From positions 18,169-82,168 of the forward strand of contig JAEUHH010000074.1 of assembly GCA_016795505.1 (NCBI GenBank): a DNA stretch of 64,000 nucleotides. The letters run 5' to 3'. The position numbers and the translations under genes are program-made. The notes under the pieces were generated by a model. The model was not told the DNA's origin. It worked only from the letters and a program-made list of their open reading frames with translations, and searched no databases. How positions within the stretch are numbered: the stretch's first letter is position 1; each line of letters opens with the position of its first letter. This stretch comes from Verrucomicrobiales bacterium. GTDB lineage: Bacteria > Verrucomicrobiota > Verrucomicrobiia > Verrucomicrobiales > DEV007. Below, piece by piece: positions 20,848-30,159 of this stretch.

Positions 20848-22659
20848 ATGACCGCAATCGAACCAACACTCGCGCTTCGTCTTGAAGAAATTGAAAAACG
20901 GCTTGGCTCCTATCGAACCCAGTGCTGGCGGTCTGCATGGGTGGTCACAGCAGTATTCTTGATCGTCCTTGCGCTGATTATTGCAGGAGCGCTCTTCTTC
21001 ATACCTGCCTCAATGATCGCAACAGCACAGTCTCAACTACAGCCGCTGGCAGCCACAGCCCAGACGACTTCGAACGCGACAGTCGGAGGAGAGGGAGATT
21101 TTATCAAAGTGGTCATTCCGTTGCTTGCAGTCGCTTTCGGCTTTGCCGTTGGCTTTCTGGGTCTAAAGCGACTTGAACAATTTGACTCTGAGATCAATGG
21201 GCTGCGTTCATCATTGCAGAATCAACTGCTGGAGGAAAGACGTCTAGCTGCAACAGATCGTGACAGGCTCGTAAAGACAACCGAAGATCGTTTTGCCGAT
21301 GCACGAAGGAGTCAGTCGGAGGCGCTGGAACGAATCGAGAAACGTCAATCTGAGCTGAAGTTGGAAATGGAAAGAGCAGCGGCACAGTCTCTGAATGAAA
21401 TTAAGGAAGAACGTAGCAGTGCAAAGATTGACCGGAACTCCATCCGTCAAGAAATGCTCGATGAGCTTACTAGAAAAGCGGAGGAGGTTGCCTCCAGCGC
21501 CCGGTCATCTGTTGGTCAACTTGTCGGTAATGAGCTCGAACCGTTGCTCAGTGAGGCGTCCAAAGATGTGGAAAAAAAGACAGAGGCTGCAAACTTGCTG
21601 CTGCAGGAGATAAATCTGAAACTGCAACAGTTTGGCTGGTTGAAGCAGCACGTTGGGAGTCTTGATTCATTCGTGGCTATCACCTCAGCAGGCGTTGCTC
21701 ACAAAAAAGCATTGGAGCTATTTCAGGCCAAACAGATTGATGCTGCCGTCAAACTTGCCAAGTTAGTTATCGAGAGCAAATGCGGCGGATCGGAAGCAGA
21801 CTTTCATAATCTCGGTTTGGAGTTTGCAAGGAATGACTATCACGATCACGCGACGGAGATTGTTAAGGTCGGACTGTTATTCTTCCCTTCCAACATCGAT
21901 CTCATCGCCGATGGCATTAAATACGCCACCTGCAGTGGACAAATGAATATTGCCGAAGAGCTAGCTCAAGAGCTGCTTTCAATCGATAGCGTAAAATGGA
22001 ATTGGCGATCCTATGTTTTTCTCGCTGATTATTATAAAGCGCGGGGGGATGATGAGAAATCCCTAGAGGTTTATGAGCAATTTCGTTCCAGTTCGCTATC
22101 AACTTCTGATGAGCGAGGCTACTCCGAATCAGTTGAGTTTTTTGAGAGGCTCGGTGACCTTGCCAAAGCTGAGCAATTTGCGTTGGAGGGATTGCAAAAG
22201 TGTGTTCAGGCCCCCCAATGCGCATTCCATCTGGCTAAACTGAAATTGGAACAAGGAAAGTGCACAGATGCCGTGCGCTTTGCATCCATTGCATTGAGCC
22301 AGAACATTGCTGATCAACCAACAGTCAACATGTCGTCAATCATCTGGTATCGTGGAGCTGCGCGAGTTAAGTATTGCCTTCAATTGGCTTCTATGGAAGT
22401 CATTGATGTTCCCAGACTGGAACGAGAAGCTATTTTGGCAGCCAAAGACCTTAGCCTCAGTGTAGCAATGCCTCGAATAGTCAGGCAACATGAACAAGAA
22501 GCCGCAGTTCAGATGCAATTACTCCGCCAAGCATTGGCACAGGTCGGCTCAGATCAAGTTGGCAACCCTATATTTCAAGATCTGAAGGATAAGCAAGCTG
22601 CCTTGATGACAGCGATAGCTCAAATGATGAAAGCGCGCGAGCAGGCGTCGGAGGAATAG
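20848..22659 (+). CDS. Membrane-anchored coiled-coil and TPR-like protein of the accessory island
   Basis: 603 residues. Two hydrophobic segments lie near 29-53 (VVTAVFLIVLALIIAGALFF) and 86-106 (IKVVIPLLAVAFGFAVGFLG). A long charged coiled coil (about 107-265; ERIEKRQSELKLEMERAAAQ and similar) follows, then helical-hairpin repeats that look like TPRs (about 280-560; for example LFQAKQIDAAVKLAKLVI and LEVYEQFRSSSLSTSDERG). Base composition is visibly more AT-rich than in neighbouring genes and codon use is mixed, a sign of transfer. It follows the GHKL-nuclease gene by 128 bp on the same strand and could be its partner or a separate accessory gene. I do not recognise the family. Confidence 0.7.
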   Translation: MTAIEPTLALRLEEIEKRLGSYRTQCWRSAWVVTAVFLIVLALIIAGALFFIPASMIATAQSQLQPLAATAQTTSNATVGGEGDFIKVVIPLLAVAFGFAVGFLGLKRLEQFDSEINGLRSSLQNQLLEERRLAATDRDRLVKTTEDRFADARRSQSEALERIEKRQSELKLEMERAAAQSLNEIKEERSSAKIDRNSIRQEMLDELTRKAEEVASSARSSVGQLVGNELEPLLSEASKDVEKKTEAANLLLQEINLKLQQFGWLKQHVGSLDSFVAITSAGVAHKKALELFQAKQIDAAVKLAKLVIESKCGGSEADFHNLGLEFARNDYHDHATEIVKVGLLFFPSNIDLIADGIKYATCSGQMNIAEELAQELLSIDSVKWNWRSYVFLADYYKARGDDEKSLEVYEQFRSSSLSTSDERGYSESVEFFERLGDLAKAEQFALEGLQKCVQAPQCAFHLAKLKLEQGKCTDAVRFASIALSQNIADQPTVNMSSIIWYRGAARVKYCLQLASMEVIDVPRLEREAILAAKDLSLSVAMPRIVRQHEQEAAVQMQLLRQALAQVGSDQVGNPIFQDLKDKQAALMTAIAQMMKAREQASEE

Positions 22660-22699
22660 CCGCACCCATTTTCGGGCAATGATTATTCTCAGCGACACC

Positions 22700-23214
22700 A
22701 CCAAAGTCGAGTCTGACGAGATCTCGGCGATGGGCGGTGACGGAGATGGGTTCGGCGGGGTAGCTGAGGGTGGCGACGATGCGCTCTTCCTCGGGGGTGA
22801 AGCGGGCGAGGAGGTCGCCGAAGATGAACTCGAGGGGATTGTTGCCCTGCGGGCAACTGCGGAGGTGGGCGAGGGCGTCGGCGATGGTGGTGCAGTAGCC
22901 GCTGCCGACCTGCCAGGCGGTCCAGGTGAGGAGCAGGGTGTTGCCGCCGGTCTCAGAGATGAGACGGAGGCGGTCGGGCTCGGGGGCGGCGTCGAGGGCG
23001 GGGTTTTGTCGTGGGCGATGCCGGCGAGGGTCTGGAGGGCGGCGGTTTGGTCGAACTGCTGGAGTTTGAGCCGTCTGCCGGTGGCGATGACGAGGGGGCG
23101 GCTGGTGAGGAGGGCTTTGCAGGTGCGCGGGAGGTGGCCGAGGAAGGCGAAGAGGCTGCGCTGGTCGGCGTCGTTGGCGATCTGATTGGCGGACAGGACA
23201 ACGATCTCGTCGCA
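22700..23214 (-). pseudogene. Broken STAND NTPase fragment (NB-ARC-like, C-terminal half of the ATPase)
   Basis: Two reading frames together give a continuous STAND-like stretch. The first frame reads CDEIVVLSANQIAND, then FLGHLPRTCKALLTSRP and ALQTLAGIAHDKTP. The second picks up at DAAPEPDRLRLISETGGN, then TTIADALAHLRSCPQGNNPL and EFIFGDLLARFTPEEERI. The shift lies near 23000-23006 in a GGGGTTTT run. The P-loop half is missing at the 5' side and the sensor/repeat half at the 3' side, where the frame runs into the end of the neighbouring gene. Only a relic of an ATPase with LLTSR and TGGN motifs remains, probably from a defence or signalling STAND protein. Confidence 0.72.
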
Positions 23215-23397
23215 GAAGACGGGGAAGGCAGAGGAATGGGTGGCAGGGGCATGGCTGAATCCCTTTCCGGCATTCCATTGCCAACCATTCCCTTGCCTTC
23301 TTTCGCTAATCACTCATTTTAAGATGCTTATGAGCCTTGTGCGTAGAGTTCAAAACCAAACGACACCGTCCTTTTGCTGAATTGGCAGCCCCTTGAG

Positions 23398-23658
23398 TCT
23401 GGTATTCGGACCTTCAGGGGTGGCGATACCCACCTCCAGGCTCTAGCATCGCACCCTCGGAGGTGCCGATACCCTGCCCCAAGGCTCTGGCAACAGACCC
23501 CCAGGGGTGGCGATATCCGCCTCCAGGCTCTGGTATCGGACCCTCGGGGGTGGAGATACCCTGCTCCAAGGCTCTGGCATCGGTGCCTCAGGGGTGGTGA
23601 TATCCGCCTCCAGGCTCTGGTATCGAGGCCTTGAGGGTGACGATACCCGACTCTGGGC
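23398..23658. repeat. Tandem array of six 43/44-bp units
   Basis: Six imperfect direct units of 44, 44, 43, 44, 43 and 43 bp fill 261 bp exactly. Each begins TCTGG or TCTAG and ends in AGGC or GGGC. Units alternate between two subtypes in the 3' half (CGCCTCCAGGC versus CTGCTCCAAGGC), giving an 87-bp dimer, which equals 29 codons. A minus-strand frame from 23828 to 23328 stays open through the array as a 29-residue repeat. The array lies between the STAND relic and the winged-helix regulator gene at 23731. Confidence 0.9.
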
Positions 23659-23730
23659 TCTGGCACTGTGGCGTGACCAGCCGTGAGGGGGCGATTGCAT
23701 TTTGAAAGGCCTTTTGACAGGATAGTCGCC

Positions 23731-24246
23731 ATGGACTCCGTCTCCGATTCCGCCGCCCTGCCCCAACCCGTCCCGGCCGAGGACCTCCCGGTGATGGTGG
23801 CCTCTACTCCACCCACGCCGTCTCCCACGACGACAACGACGCCCGTTTCACCTTCGACGGCGCCCCTGGATTCTTCATCTTCACCTCTCCCGCCTGCGTC
23901 TTCGTCGACAGGGCCCGGTCCGACTCCGCCGAAGCCTCTGGCGGCACCGGAGGTGCTGGTGCGGGTGATCGGCGAACCGATGCGGTGGAAGATCCTGCGC
24001 GAACTGGCGGATGGCAGTCGCCCCGCGGTGATGGATCTGGCGAAGCGCCTCGGCTGTCATCCGGACCAGATGGGCCGCCATCTGCGGCGCCTGAGCCGGG
24101 CGGGACTGATTCGGCGGATCAAGGTGGAGGACGGCGACGGGCGCAGCCGCTATTACCAAATCCATCCGGCCTATCGCCGGACGCTGCCGGATGGCCGGCG
24201 GGAACTCGATTACGGGGTCGTCGCGTTGCGATTTGAACCGAAATGA
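23731..24246 (+). CDS. ArsR-type winged-helix regulator with disordered N-terminus
   Basis: 171 residues. The first 70 are Pro/Ser/Thr-rich and probably disordered (for example SPTTTTTPVSPSTAPLDSSS). The rest is an ArsR-like winged helix: VLVRVIGEPMRWKILREL, then DLAKRLGCHPDQMGRHLRRL as the recognition helix-turn-helix and GDGRSRYYQIHP as the wing. No metal-binding Cys/His motif of metalloregulatory ArsR proteins is seen. The frame is open from 23683, but ATG at 23731 is the natural start. It stands alone downstream of the 43/44-bp array, so the target is unknown. Verrucomicrobial genomes often carry several such proteins next to repeats. Confidence 0.78.
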   Translation: MDSVSDSAALPQPVPAEDLPVMVASTPPTPSPTTTTTPVSPSTAPLDSSSSPLPPASSSTGPGPTPPKPLAAPEVLVRVIGEPMRWKILRELADGSRPAVMDLAKRLGCHPDQMGRHLRRLSRAGLIRRIKVEDGDGRSRYYQIHPAYRRTLPDGRRELDYGVVALRFEPK

Positions 24247-24336
24247 GCGGGAAACGGCCGGGATGATCCAAACGGGTTTCCCACGTTCATACCTGCCCCC
24301 TGCCAATCGAAACAGGCCCCAGCCGCTCAGCCCCCC

Positions 24337-26484
24337 TCACCTCCCGGGCCCCACGACCGACACGTCCACCGGCTCGATCCCCAGCGCGGCGGCGGGCGAG
24401 TCTGGGGGGAAGGTGAAATCGTTGCCCTTGGGATCACGCAGCCGGGGATCGGCGAAGCGGCTCTCCCGCTCGATGCCGCGGGCGCGCTGGGTGGCGAAGA
24501 AGGCATCGGCCCAGGCGGGATTGCCGGGATTCCAGTAAAGATTGCGGTCCGCCTCACAGGTGGACAACATGGTGGGCTCCATGAGGCGCCCCTGCTTGTT
24601 CCACGGACGGTCATACTCGAACAGGATGGGATAGCGCGGCTCCATGCTGACCAGCACATTGTGCCTCACCACCGATCCGGTCACGGGCTCGCCGGAGAGG
24701 ACGAAGAAGCCCCGCTGGTGCGTGGTGCGGTCGCCCGCCGCGGTGCGGGACCGGAGGGCAAAGATCACGTTGTTCGTCACGTCACAACGCCCTTTCCAGA
24801 GGATGCCCTCGCCATTGACGCGGGCGATGACATTATGGCTGATGGACACCTCGTGCTGGTCGTCATCGCAGCGGATGGCGGCATTCATGTTCGCCCCGGC
24901 GATGTCGTGGATGAAATTGCGATGCACCCGGTTGCCGGCGCCGGTGCCGGAGACATAGATCGCATTGCCGTCGGCCAGCGTCTCCATGACGTGGTGAATG
25001 TCGTTCCACGCGACTTCGTTATGACGCCCGTGCATCAGCTCCTCCCGGTCGTGCCAGGTGCGACCGCGGGTCTCGAGATGGTAGCTGACCTCCTCCCAGC
25101 GCGCCGTGAGGCTGCTTTCCTTGTCGCCGCTCACGCTGAGCTGGGTGCGGCCGCTGACGACGATGCCGCTGTAGGGGGTGTGATGAATGCGGTTGTGGAT
25201 GATCCGGTTGTGTCCGCTCTGCCACGCGAAGATGCCCGGCGAATGCCACCAGACACGACCGATCCGGCGAATGAGATTGTGGGAGATCTCGTTGCCGCGG
25301 TTCACATCCTTGTAGCCCATCCCGTAGCCTGCGAGCAACACACCGACCCCGCCCAGGTCGGCGAACTCGCTGCGCGTCACGACGTTGTCCCTCGCATGCA
25401 AATCGAGCCGCACCCCGGCGGCGCCCGATTGCAAAAAGCGGCACTGCTCAATCCGGCACCCTTCAGCAAAGCGCAGTCGCACCATCGCGGTGGGCCGGTC
25501 GTACATCTCCCAGTCGTGCTGGAGTCCCCACCCGGTCTTGTCGGCCTCCCATCCGTAGGCATTGGCTTCGGTGAAAATGAGATGGCGCAGTGAGACGCCC
25601 TTCACCGGCCGGTCCTCGAGGTCGGATGGATCGGCCTCGCCCTCGATGCGCAGCAATTCCGTCAGACGCGGCACAGCCACACGGGCGCCCGGCTCGCCGC
25701 CATCGGGCATCCAGACAAAGATCGAGCCGAAAGCCGGATCGTATCGCCACTCGCCCGGTTCATCGAGCGCGGCGGCCGTATTCTCGATCCACAGGCTGCC
25801 GTCGGGAAAGTGACCGAAAGCCGGCGGCGTCATCGGATACAGACCGGGCACCGCTGACCAGACGAGGCCGTGTTCGCGGTCCAGCCGGCTGACGGGCAGC
25901 AAATACTGCGTCCAGGGAAAGCGCGGGATCACCCGCAGCTCCGCTCCGACGGGATCGCCGATCAGGGACACGGCCTCCCCCGGCAGGTAAACGTGCCGTC
26001 CGTCGATGGCGCGGCGAAAGGCGTAGGGCATCGACTCCGGCGGCGTGGCCCGGGGAACAAAGCCACGACTGCGGGCCCGGACGAGCATTTTTCCGTCGGC
26101 AAAGAGCGCCCGGGGCACCGGCCAGCCGGCCGGCAGGCGCGCCTGCCAGATGGGGCGGCTCTCGCCCGCGGGGCGCGACCAGGCATCCCGATCCAACAGG
26201 GTTGCTCCGCTGATCCAACAGGGTTGCATCGGATCGGCCGACTCGATGACGAGCCCGCCATCCGCCCGGCTGATCACGATGGTCTGGCTGAGCCGGATCG
26301 TGCCGGGCGGCAGCAACACGCGATCCGGTCCGGGCGAGGAACGGGCGCTGGCGAGGGCGGCCAGCAGCGACGGCTCATCCGCGGCAGCGACGGCGATGTC
26401 GGCGGCGCGGACCGTGGCCACCCAGCCGCCGAGCATGAAGCCCAGCAGGACGGGCAGACCGGCGGCCGGCGCGCGGCGCTTCAT
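24337..26484 (-). CDS. Secreted right-handed parallel beta-helix protein
   Basis: 715 residues with a signal peptide (MKRRAPAAGLPVLLGFML... ending VRA). Residues about 25-110 resemble the start of pectate-lyase-like fibres (LLPPGTIRLSQTIVI). Repeated short strands with HNRIHHTPYSGIVVSG, NEVAWNDIHHVMETL and NRVHRNFIHDIAGAN are the signature of parallel beta-helix carbohydrate-active proteins. The start overlaps the stop of the PQQ-propeller gene (ATGA at 26481-26484), so the two are co-translated. Positions 26188-26231 carry a 22-bp repeat array inside the gene, read as MQPCWISGATLLD. Polysaccharide lyase or epimerase activity is possible but unproved. Confidence 0.85.
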   Translation of the reverse strand: MKRRAPAAGLPVLLGFMLGGWVATVRAADIAVAAADEPSLLAALASARSSPGPDRVLLPPGTIRLSQTIVISRADGGLVIESADPMQPCWISGATLLDRDAWSRPAGESRPIWQARLPAGWPVPRALFADGKMLVRARSRGFVPRATPPESMPYAFRRAIDGRHVYLPGEAVSLIGDPVGAELRVIPRFPWTQYLLPVSRLDREHGLVWSAVPGLYPMTPPAFGHFPDGSLWIENTAAALDEPGEWRYDPAFGSIFVWMPDGGEPGARVAVPRLTELLRIEGEADPSDLEDRPVKGVSLRHLIFTEANAYGWEADKTGWGLQHDWEMYDRPTAMVRLRFAEGCRIEQCRFLQSGAAGVRLDLHARDNVVTRSEFADLGGVGVLLAGYGMGYKDVNRGNEISHNLIRRIGRVWWHSPGIFAWQSGHNRIIHNRIHHTPYSGIVVSGRTQLSVSGDKESSLTARWEEVSYHLETRGRTWHDREELMHGRHNEVAWNDIHHVMETLADGNAIYVSGTGAGNRVHRNFIHDIAGANMNAAIRCDDDQHEVSISHNVIARVNGEGILWKGRCDVTNNVIFALRSRTAAGDRTTHQRGFFVLSGEPVTGSVVRHNVLVSMEPRYPILFEYDRPWNKQGRLMEPTMLSTCEADRNLYWNPGNPAWADAFFATQRARGIERESRFADPRLRDPKGNDFTFPPDSPAAALGIEPVDVSVVGPGR
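26188..26231. repeat. 22-bp periodic palindromic repeat, locus C (two units, inside a gene)
   Basis: Two direct units with GATCCAACAGGGTTGC in each; cores at 26196-26202 and 26218-26224 are 22 bp apart. It sits in frame in the beta-helix gene. Confidence 0.8.
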
Positions 26485-27719
26485 TTGCCAATGCAGTAAA
26501 CGGTGCGCTGCGACCGGGAAAACCACTGCCCCTGGATGGGGGCGAGGCTGGCGCGGAAGATTTCGTCATCCGCCGAGCCGAGGCTGTTGCGGGCGACGAC
26601 CTCCAGGGTCTTGCCGGGCTTCACGACGATGACCTCGCCGTTCTCCATCTGGAAATAGACCAGTCCCCCGGCCACCACCGGCGCGGCGGACGCGGGGGCA
26701 TCCAGTCGCTCGGTAAAATGAATGGCGCCGGTCCCGGCATCGTAGGTGGTCAGGATGCCCGACATGCTGGACACCAGCAGATAGTCTCCCACCACGGCCG
26801 GCGAGGGCAGGTCGCGGCCGCCCTGCCGGCGGGCTTCCCAGACGCGGTGAGTCGCGCTCACGTCGCCGCTGCCGCCGGGCTTGACGACGTAGGTGTTGCC
26901 CGGCTTGCCGCAGACGACGTAGAGATTCCCCTGCGCCAGCACCGGCACCGGCTCGCCGCGGCCCGTGGGCGCCTTGCAGAACCAGAGATCCTTGCCGGTG
27001 GCGGGATCGTAGGCATTGACCCCGAATTCGCCATTCAGCACCAGTTCCCGGCGTCCGGCGGCCTCGATCAGGATGGGGGTGGACCAGCCGCCTTTGGGTG
27101 AATCGGTGCGGGCGGTTGTCCAGACCGGCTCGCCCGTCTTTTTGTTCAGGGCGATGAGGTTGGACGGCCCCTCGGCATCACAATTCTGGTAAACCAGATC
27201 ACCGTCGATGATGGGCGAGGCACCAACGCCCCAGTCACCGGGGAAGGAGCCAACCTCGCGGGACCAGAGTGCCTTCCCATCCATATCGAAGCAGTGAATG
27301 CCAGCCGGCCCAAAGAAGGCGACGACCCGCTCACCATCCGTGGCGCAGGTGGCCGTGGCCCAACTGTTCATCTTGTGGGCGGCCTCGGGCGTGGCGCAGG
27401 CGACCGATTTTTCCCAGAGGATCGCGCCGGTCTTGCGGTCGAGGCAGTGCACCCAGCGGGTCTTGCCGCCGTCGGTGGCGCTGGTGACGAACAGTTTGTC
27501 GCCCCAGTTCACCACGGACGACTGTCCCTCGCCCTTCAGCTCGGTCTTCCACGCGATGGCGCCGGCGTCCCACTTCTGCGGCAGGGCGGTCTCCGTGGAG
27601 TTGCCCATGCCGTCGGGTCCGCGGAAACGGGGCCAGTTTTCCTCGGCAACAAGTCCGGCGGAGGTGGCGCCGGCGAGGGCGAGGATGACGGTGATGAGTC
27701 GGTGCGGACGGTGGGACAT
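26481..27719 (-). CDS. Secreted PQQ-like beta-propeller repeat protein
   Basis: 412 residues with a signal peptide (MSHRPHRLITVILALAGATSA). The mature start NWPRFRGPDGMGNS is the standard opening of PVC outer-membrane-assembly BamB-like/PQQ-like propellers, and repeated blades of the type YDPATGKDLWFCKAPTG and YDAGTGAIHFTERLDAP follow. These propellers are mostly of unknown function in this phylum and usually do not bind PQQ. It is the first gene of a two-gene operon with the beta-helix protein, sharing an ATGA overlap, which suggests joint action on an extracellular substrate. Confidence 0.88.
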   Translation of the reverse strand: MSHRPHRLITVILALAGATSAGLVAEENWPRFRGPDGMGNSTETALPQKWDAGAIAWKTELKGEGQSSVVNWGDKLFVTSATDGGKTRWVHCLDRKTGAILWEKSVACATPEAAHKMNSWATATCATDGERVVAFFGPAGIHCFDMDGKALWSREVGSFPGDWGVGASPIIDGDLVYQNCDAEGPSNLIALNKKTGEPVWTTARTDSPKGGWSTPILIEAAGRRELVLNGEFGVNAYDPATGKDLWFCKAPTGRGEPVPVLAQGNLYVVCGKPGNTYVVKPGGSGDVSATHRVWEARRQGGRDLPSPAVVGDYLLVSSMSGILTTYDAGTGAIHFTERLDAPASAAPVVAGGLVYFQMENGEVIVVKPGKTLEVVARNSLGSADDEIFRASLAPIQGQWFSRSQRTVYCIGK

Positions 27720-27755
27720 GGCGGGGCGTTATTTGAGGATTGTATCGTTCAGGTA

Positions 27756-28673
27756 TCAGAGATCGCGCAGGCGCACTTTCAGCGCCTTGAGTTCCTCGGC
27801 CTGCTTCTTGCCGGCCTCACTGAGGGGATTGCCTTTCAGGTAGACCTGGACGTAGGGGGCGAAGCGCTTTTCGCCGGCCAAGTCGGCCTTCATCAGTTCC
27901 ACCAACGGCGCCAGGTCGGCGATCTGGTTGCCCTCGAGAAAGAGGAAACTCTGCGGCTTGAGCCCCTTGATCGGGGTGAGATCGGTGATGCGGTTGCCGC
28001 TCAGGCCGACGCTCCAGACCTGCCCGTTGCGGCCGGCGCCACCGAGGCCGTCGATCTTGGTGATCTGGTTGTTTTTCAGGTAGATCGATCCCAGCTTGGG
28101 CAGTTTCAGGATGGGCGAGAGGTCGCTGACCTGATTGCCATCGGCGTAGAGCGAGGCGAGCCGCTCGAGTTTGCGAAGCGGCTCGAGGGATTTCACCTGG
28201 TTGTTCTCGATGCCGATGTATTGCAGGGCAATGGTGTCGGCGATCGGCGCGAGATCCTGGATCTGGTTGTTGTTCAGGATGATCTGCTGCAGGCGGCTGA
28301 GCCCTTTCAGCGGGGCGATGTTGGTGATGGCGTTGTCAGACAGATCGAGGGACATCAGCGCCTGGCAATGCTCCAGCCCGGTGAGATCCTTGATGCCGAG
28401 GCCCTTGCCCTGGACGGTGGAAATCGTCTTCACATCATCCGCCGTGATCGGCTCCTGGTTGTCGCGCTTCGCAAAGACCTGCTGGCGCACGGCTTTCTCC
28501 AGATTCTTGTCGGGGAAAATCGACTTCGGGGCCGGCGGAGGCGGGGTGGCGGGCTTGGCGGGCTCGGCCTTTTTCTCTTGGGCGCCGGTCCACGCGGTCA
28601 GGGACACGACCGCGATGAGGGCGAACGCACGACGGCCAAACGCGGAGTTCGGGAGGAGTGAGGTCGCATTCAT
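27756..28673 (-). CDS. Secreted leucine-rich repeat protein (internalin-like)
   Basis: 305 residues with an N-terminal hydrophobic stretch (ALIAVVSLTAWTGA), a Pro/Ala linker and then about nine 22-23-residue LRRs of the LxxLxxLxLxxNxIxD type (for example LMSLDLSDNAITNIAPLKG and LQQIILNNNQIQDLAPIAD). The cap before the repeats (FPDKNLEKAVRQQVF) matches the usual start of bacterial leucine-rich LRR proteins. It is a binding protein for an unknown ligand, exported. The PQQ-propeller gene starts 36 bp downstream on the same strand, so they could share a transcript. Confidence 0.88.
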   Translation of the reverse strand: MNATSLLPNSAFGRRAFALIAVVSLTAWTGAQEKKAEPAKPATPPPPAPKSIFPDKNLEKAVRQQVFAKRDNQEPITADDVKTISTVQGKGLGIKDLTGLEHCQALMSLDLSDNAITNIAPLKGLSRLQQIILNNNQIQDLAPIADTIALQYIGIENNQVKSLEPLRKLERLASLYADGNQVSDLSPILKLPKLGSIYLKNNQITKIDGLGGAGRNGQVWSVGLSGNRITDLTPIKGLKPQSFLFLEGNQIADLAPLVELMKADLAGEKRFAPYVQVYLKGNPLSEAGKKQAEELKALKVRLRDL

Positions 28674-28886
28674 GTCAGAGATGAGTGGGGATGGTTGGGT
28701 GTTTGGTTGATGGAATGGGCAAGAACGTCTCCGCCGGCCCGAGCCGGGGAGCGGCCGGGACTCTAGCCCAACGCCGGGACAGTCTCAAGGCACGCGCACG
28801 CGCGCCGGGACCGCCGATTTCCGCTGGCGAAACCCGCCCCTCCCTCTACCATGGAGCCAAAGGAACGCTCCATCCCTCTATCGATC

Positions 28887-29936
28887 ATGTCATCTCGTCC
28901 CTCCCCCACCCCGGCCGAACGCGGCTACTCCATGCCCGCGGAATGGGAGCCGCATGCCGCCACCTGGCTGAGCTGGCCCAATGCCCGCGGCGCCACCTTT
29001 CCCGGGGATCTGCTGCCGCCCATCCTACCGGCGTTTCACCGGCTCGTCGCGGCTCTGGTCGAGGGCGGCGAGACCGTCATCGTGAATCTCTCCGACCCGG
29101 ACGAGCGCGCCGGCATCGAGTCGGCCCTGACCGCGGATGTGTTGAAGCAGGTCCGGTTTTTGGAAAATCCGACCAACGAACCCTGGTGTCGCGACCACGG
29201 CCCGACTGTCTTGCGGCGGAAAACCGACGGCGACCGGCTCGCGGTGCATTGGCGTTACAATTCCTGGGGCGGCAAATACCCCCCTTGGGATCTCGACGCC
29301 GCCGCGGGCGCCCGCATGGCCCGGGACGCCGGTCTGGAGATCTACGACCGCACCGACCTGACCATTGAGGGTGGGTCCCTCGAATCCAACGGCGAGGGCG
29401 TCCTGATGGTCAGCGAATCCTCCGTGGTGACCGATTCCCGCAATCCCGGCCGCTCCCGTGAAGACCTGACCGCCGAGTTGTGCGCCAGCACCGGCAGCCA
29501 CGAGGTGCTGTGGGTGAATGCCGACGTGCCCGGCGACGACACCGACGGCCATGTCGATTGTTATGCGCGCTTCGCGCCCGGCGACCGGCTGGTGATCCTC
29601 GATCCCACCCCCGCCCAGGAAGCCGACTATCCAAGCCTCGCGGCGAACGCCCGGCACCTGCGCCGTGTCGCTGCCGAGCGCGAGTGGGAAGTCATCGGAC
29701 TGCCCATTCCGGCGCCCATCCACATTGGCGGCGCCGTGATGCCATCGACCTATGCGAACTACTACATCGCCAATACGGCGGTGCTGACCCCGGCCTTCGG
29801 CGATCCAGCTGACACCGTGGCTGCCGAGCTGATCGCGGCGGCTTATCCCGGACGAAAGGTCATCACCATGCCGGCACGCGAGTTGATCTGGGGTCAGGGC
29901 GGTTTCCACTGCCTGACGCAACAACTGCCGGCCTGA
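28887..29936 (+). CDS. aguA: Agmatine deiminase
   Basis: 349 residues of the peptidylarginine-deiminase/agmatine-deiminase fold. It converts agmatine to N-carbamoylputrescine and ammonia in polyamine synthesis. The diagnostic pieces are the start GYSMPAEWEPHAATWLSWP, the substrate loop NEPWCRDHGPT, the general-acid region DTDGHVDCYARF and the terminal catalytic Cys in GGFHCLTQQLP. The frame opens 12 codons upstream at 28851, but ATG at 28887 fits the family start better. No N-carbamoylputrescine amidohydrolase gene, its usual partner, is adjacent. Confidence 0.93.
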   Translation: MSSRPSPTPAERGYSMPAEWEPHAATWLSWPNARGATFPGDLLPPILPAFHRLVAALVEGGETVIVNLSDPDERAGIESALTADVLKQVRFLENPTNEPWCRDHGPTVLRRKTDGDRLAVHWRYNSWGGKYPPWDLDAAAGARMARDAGLEIYDRTDLTIEGGSLESNGEGVLMVSESSVVTDSRNPGRSREDLTAELCASTGSHEVLWVNADVPGDDTDGHVDCYARFAPGDRLVILDPTPAQEADYPSLAANARHLRRVAAEREWEVIGLPIPAPIHIGGAVMPSTYANYYIANTAVLTPAFGDPADTVAAELIAAAYPGRKVITMPARELIWGQGGFHCLTQQLPA

Positions 29937-30159
29937 CGGCTCCGCACACGCAAAAGATGGCCCGTCTGAACGAGTAATGGTCCGCAAAAGGTACCTCGGC
30001 GGAGAAAAAGGCCCACTTTCGCCCTCAAGCTGACGCTGTCCCGGAATTCCGCATCAGGCGGACCCGCTCGAATGATCGGCGTCACCCTGTCTTTTTCTTC
30101 CGTGCTTCCCTCCTTGATTCCCCCGCGGCTTTGCCACACCTTGCGCTTCGCTCCGCCGC

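Noticed and set aside
22679..23185. 168-residue Gly/Val/Glu-rich plus-strand frame
   Set aside because: Antisense of the STAND relic; composition typical of a shadow.
23398..23658. CRISPR array
   Set aside because: Units are contiguous 43/44-bp direct repeats with no unique spacers and no cas genes nearby.
24260..24285. Ninth locus of the 22-bp repeat
   Set aside because: GATCCAAACGGGTTTCCC resembles one unit, but no second unit lies 22 bp away.
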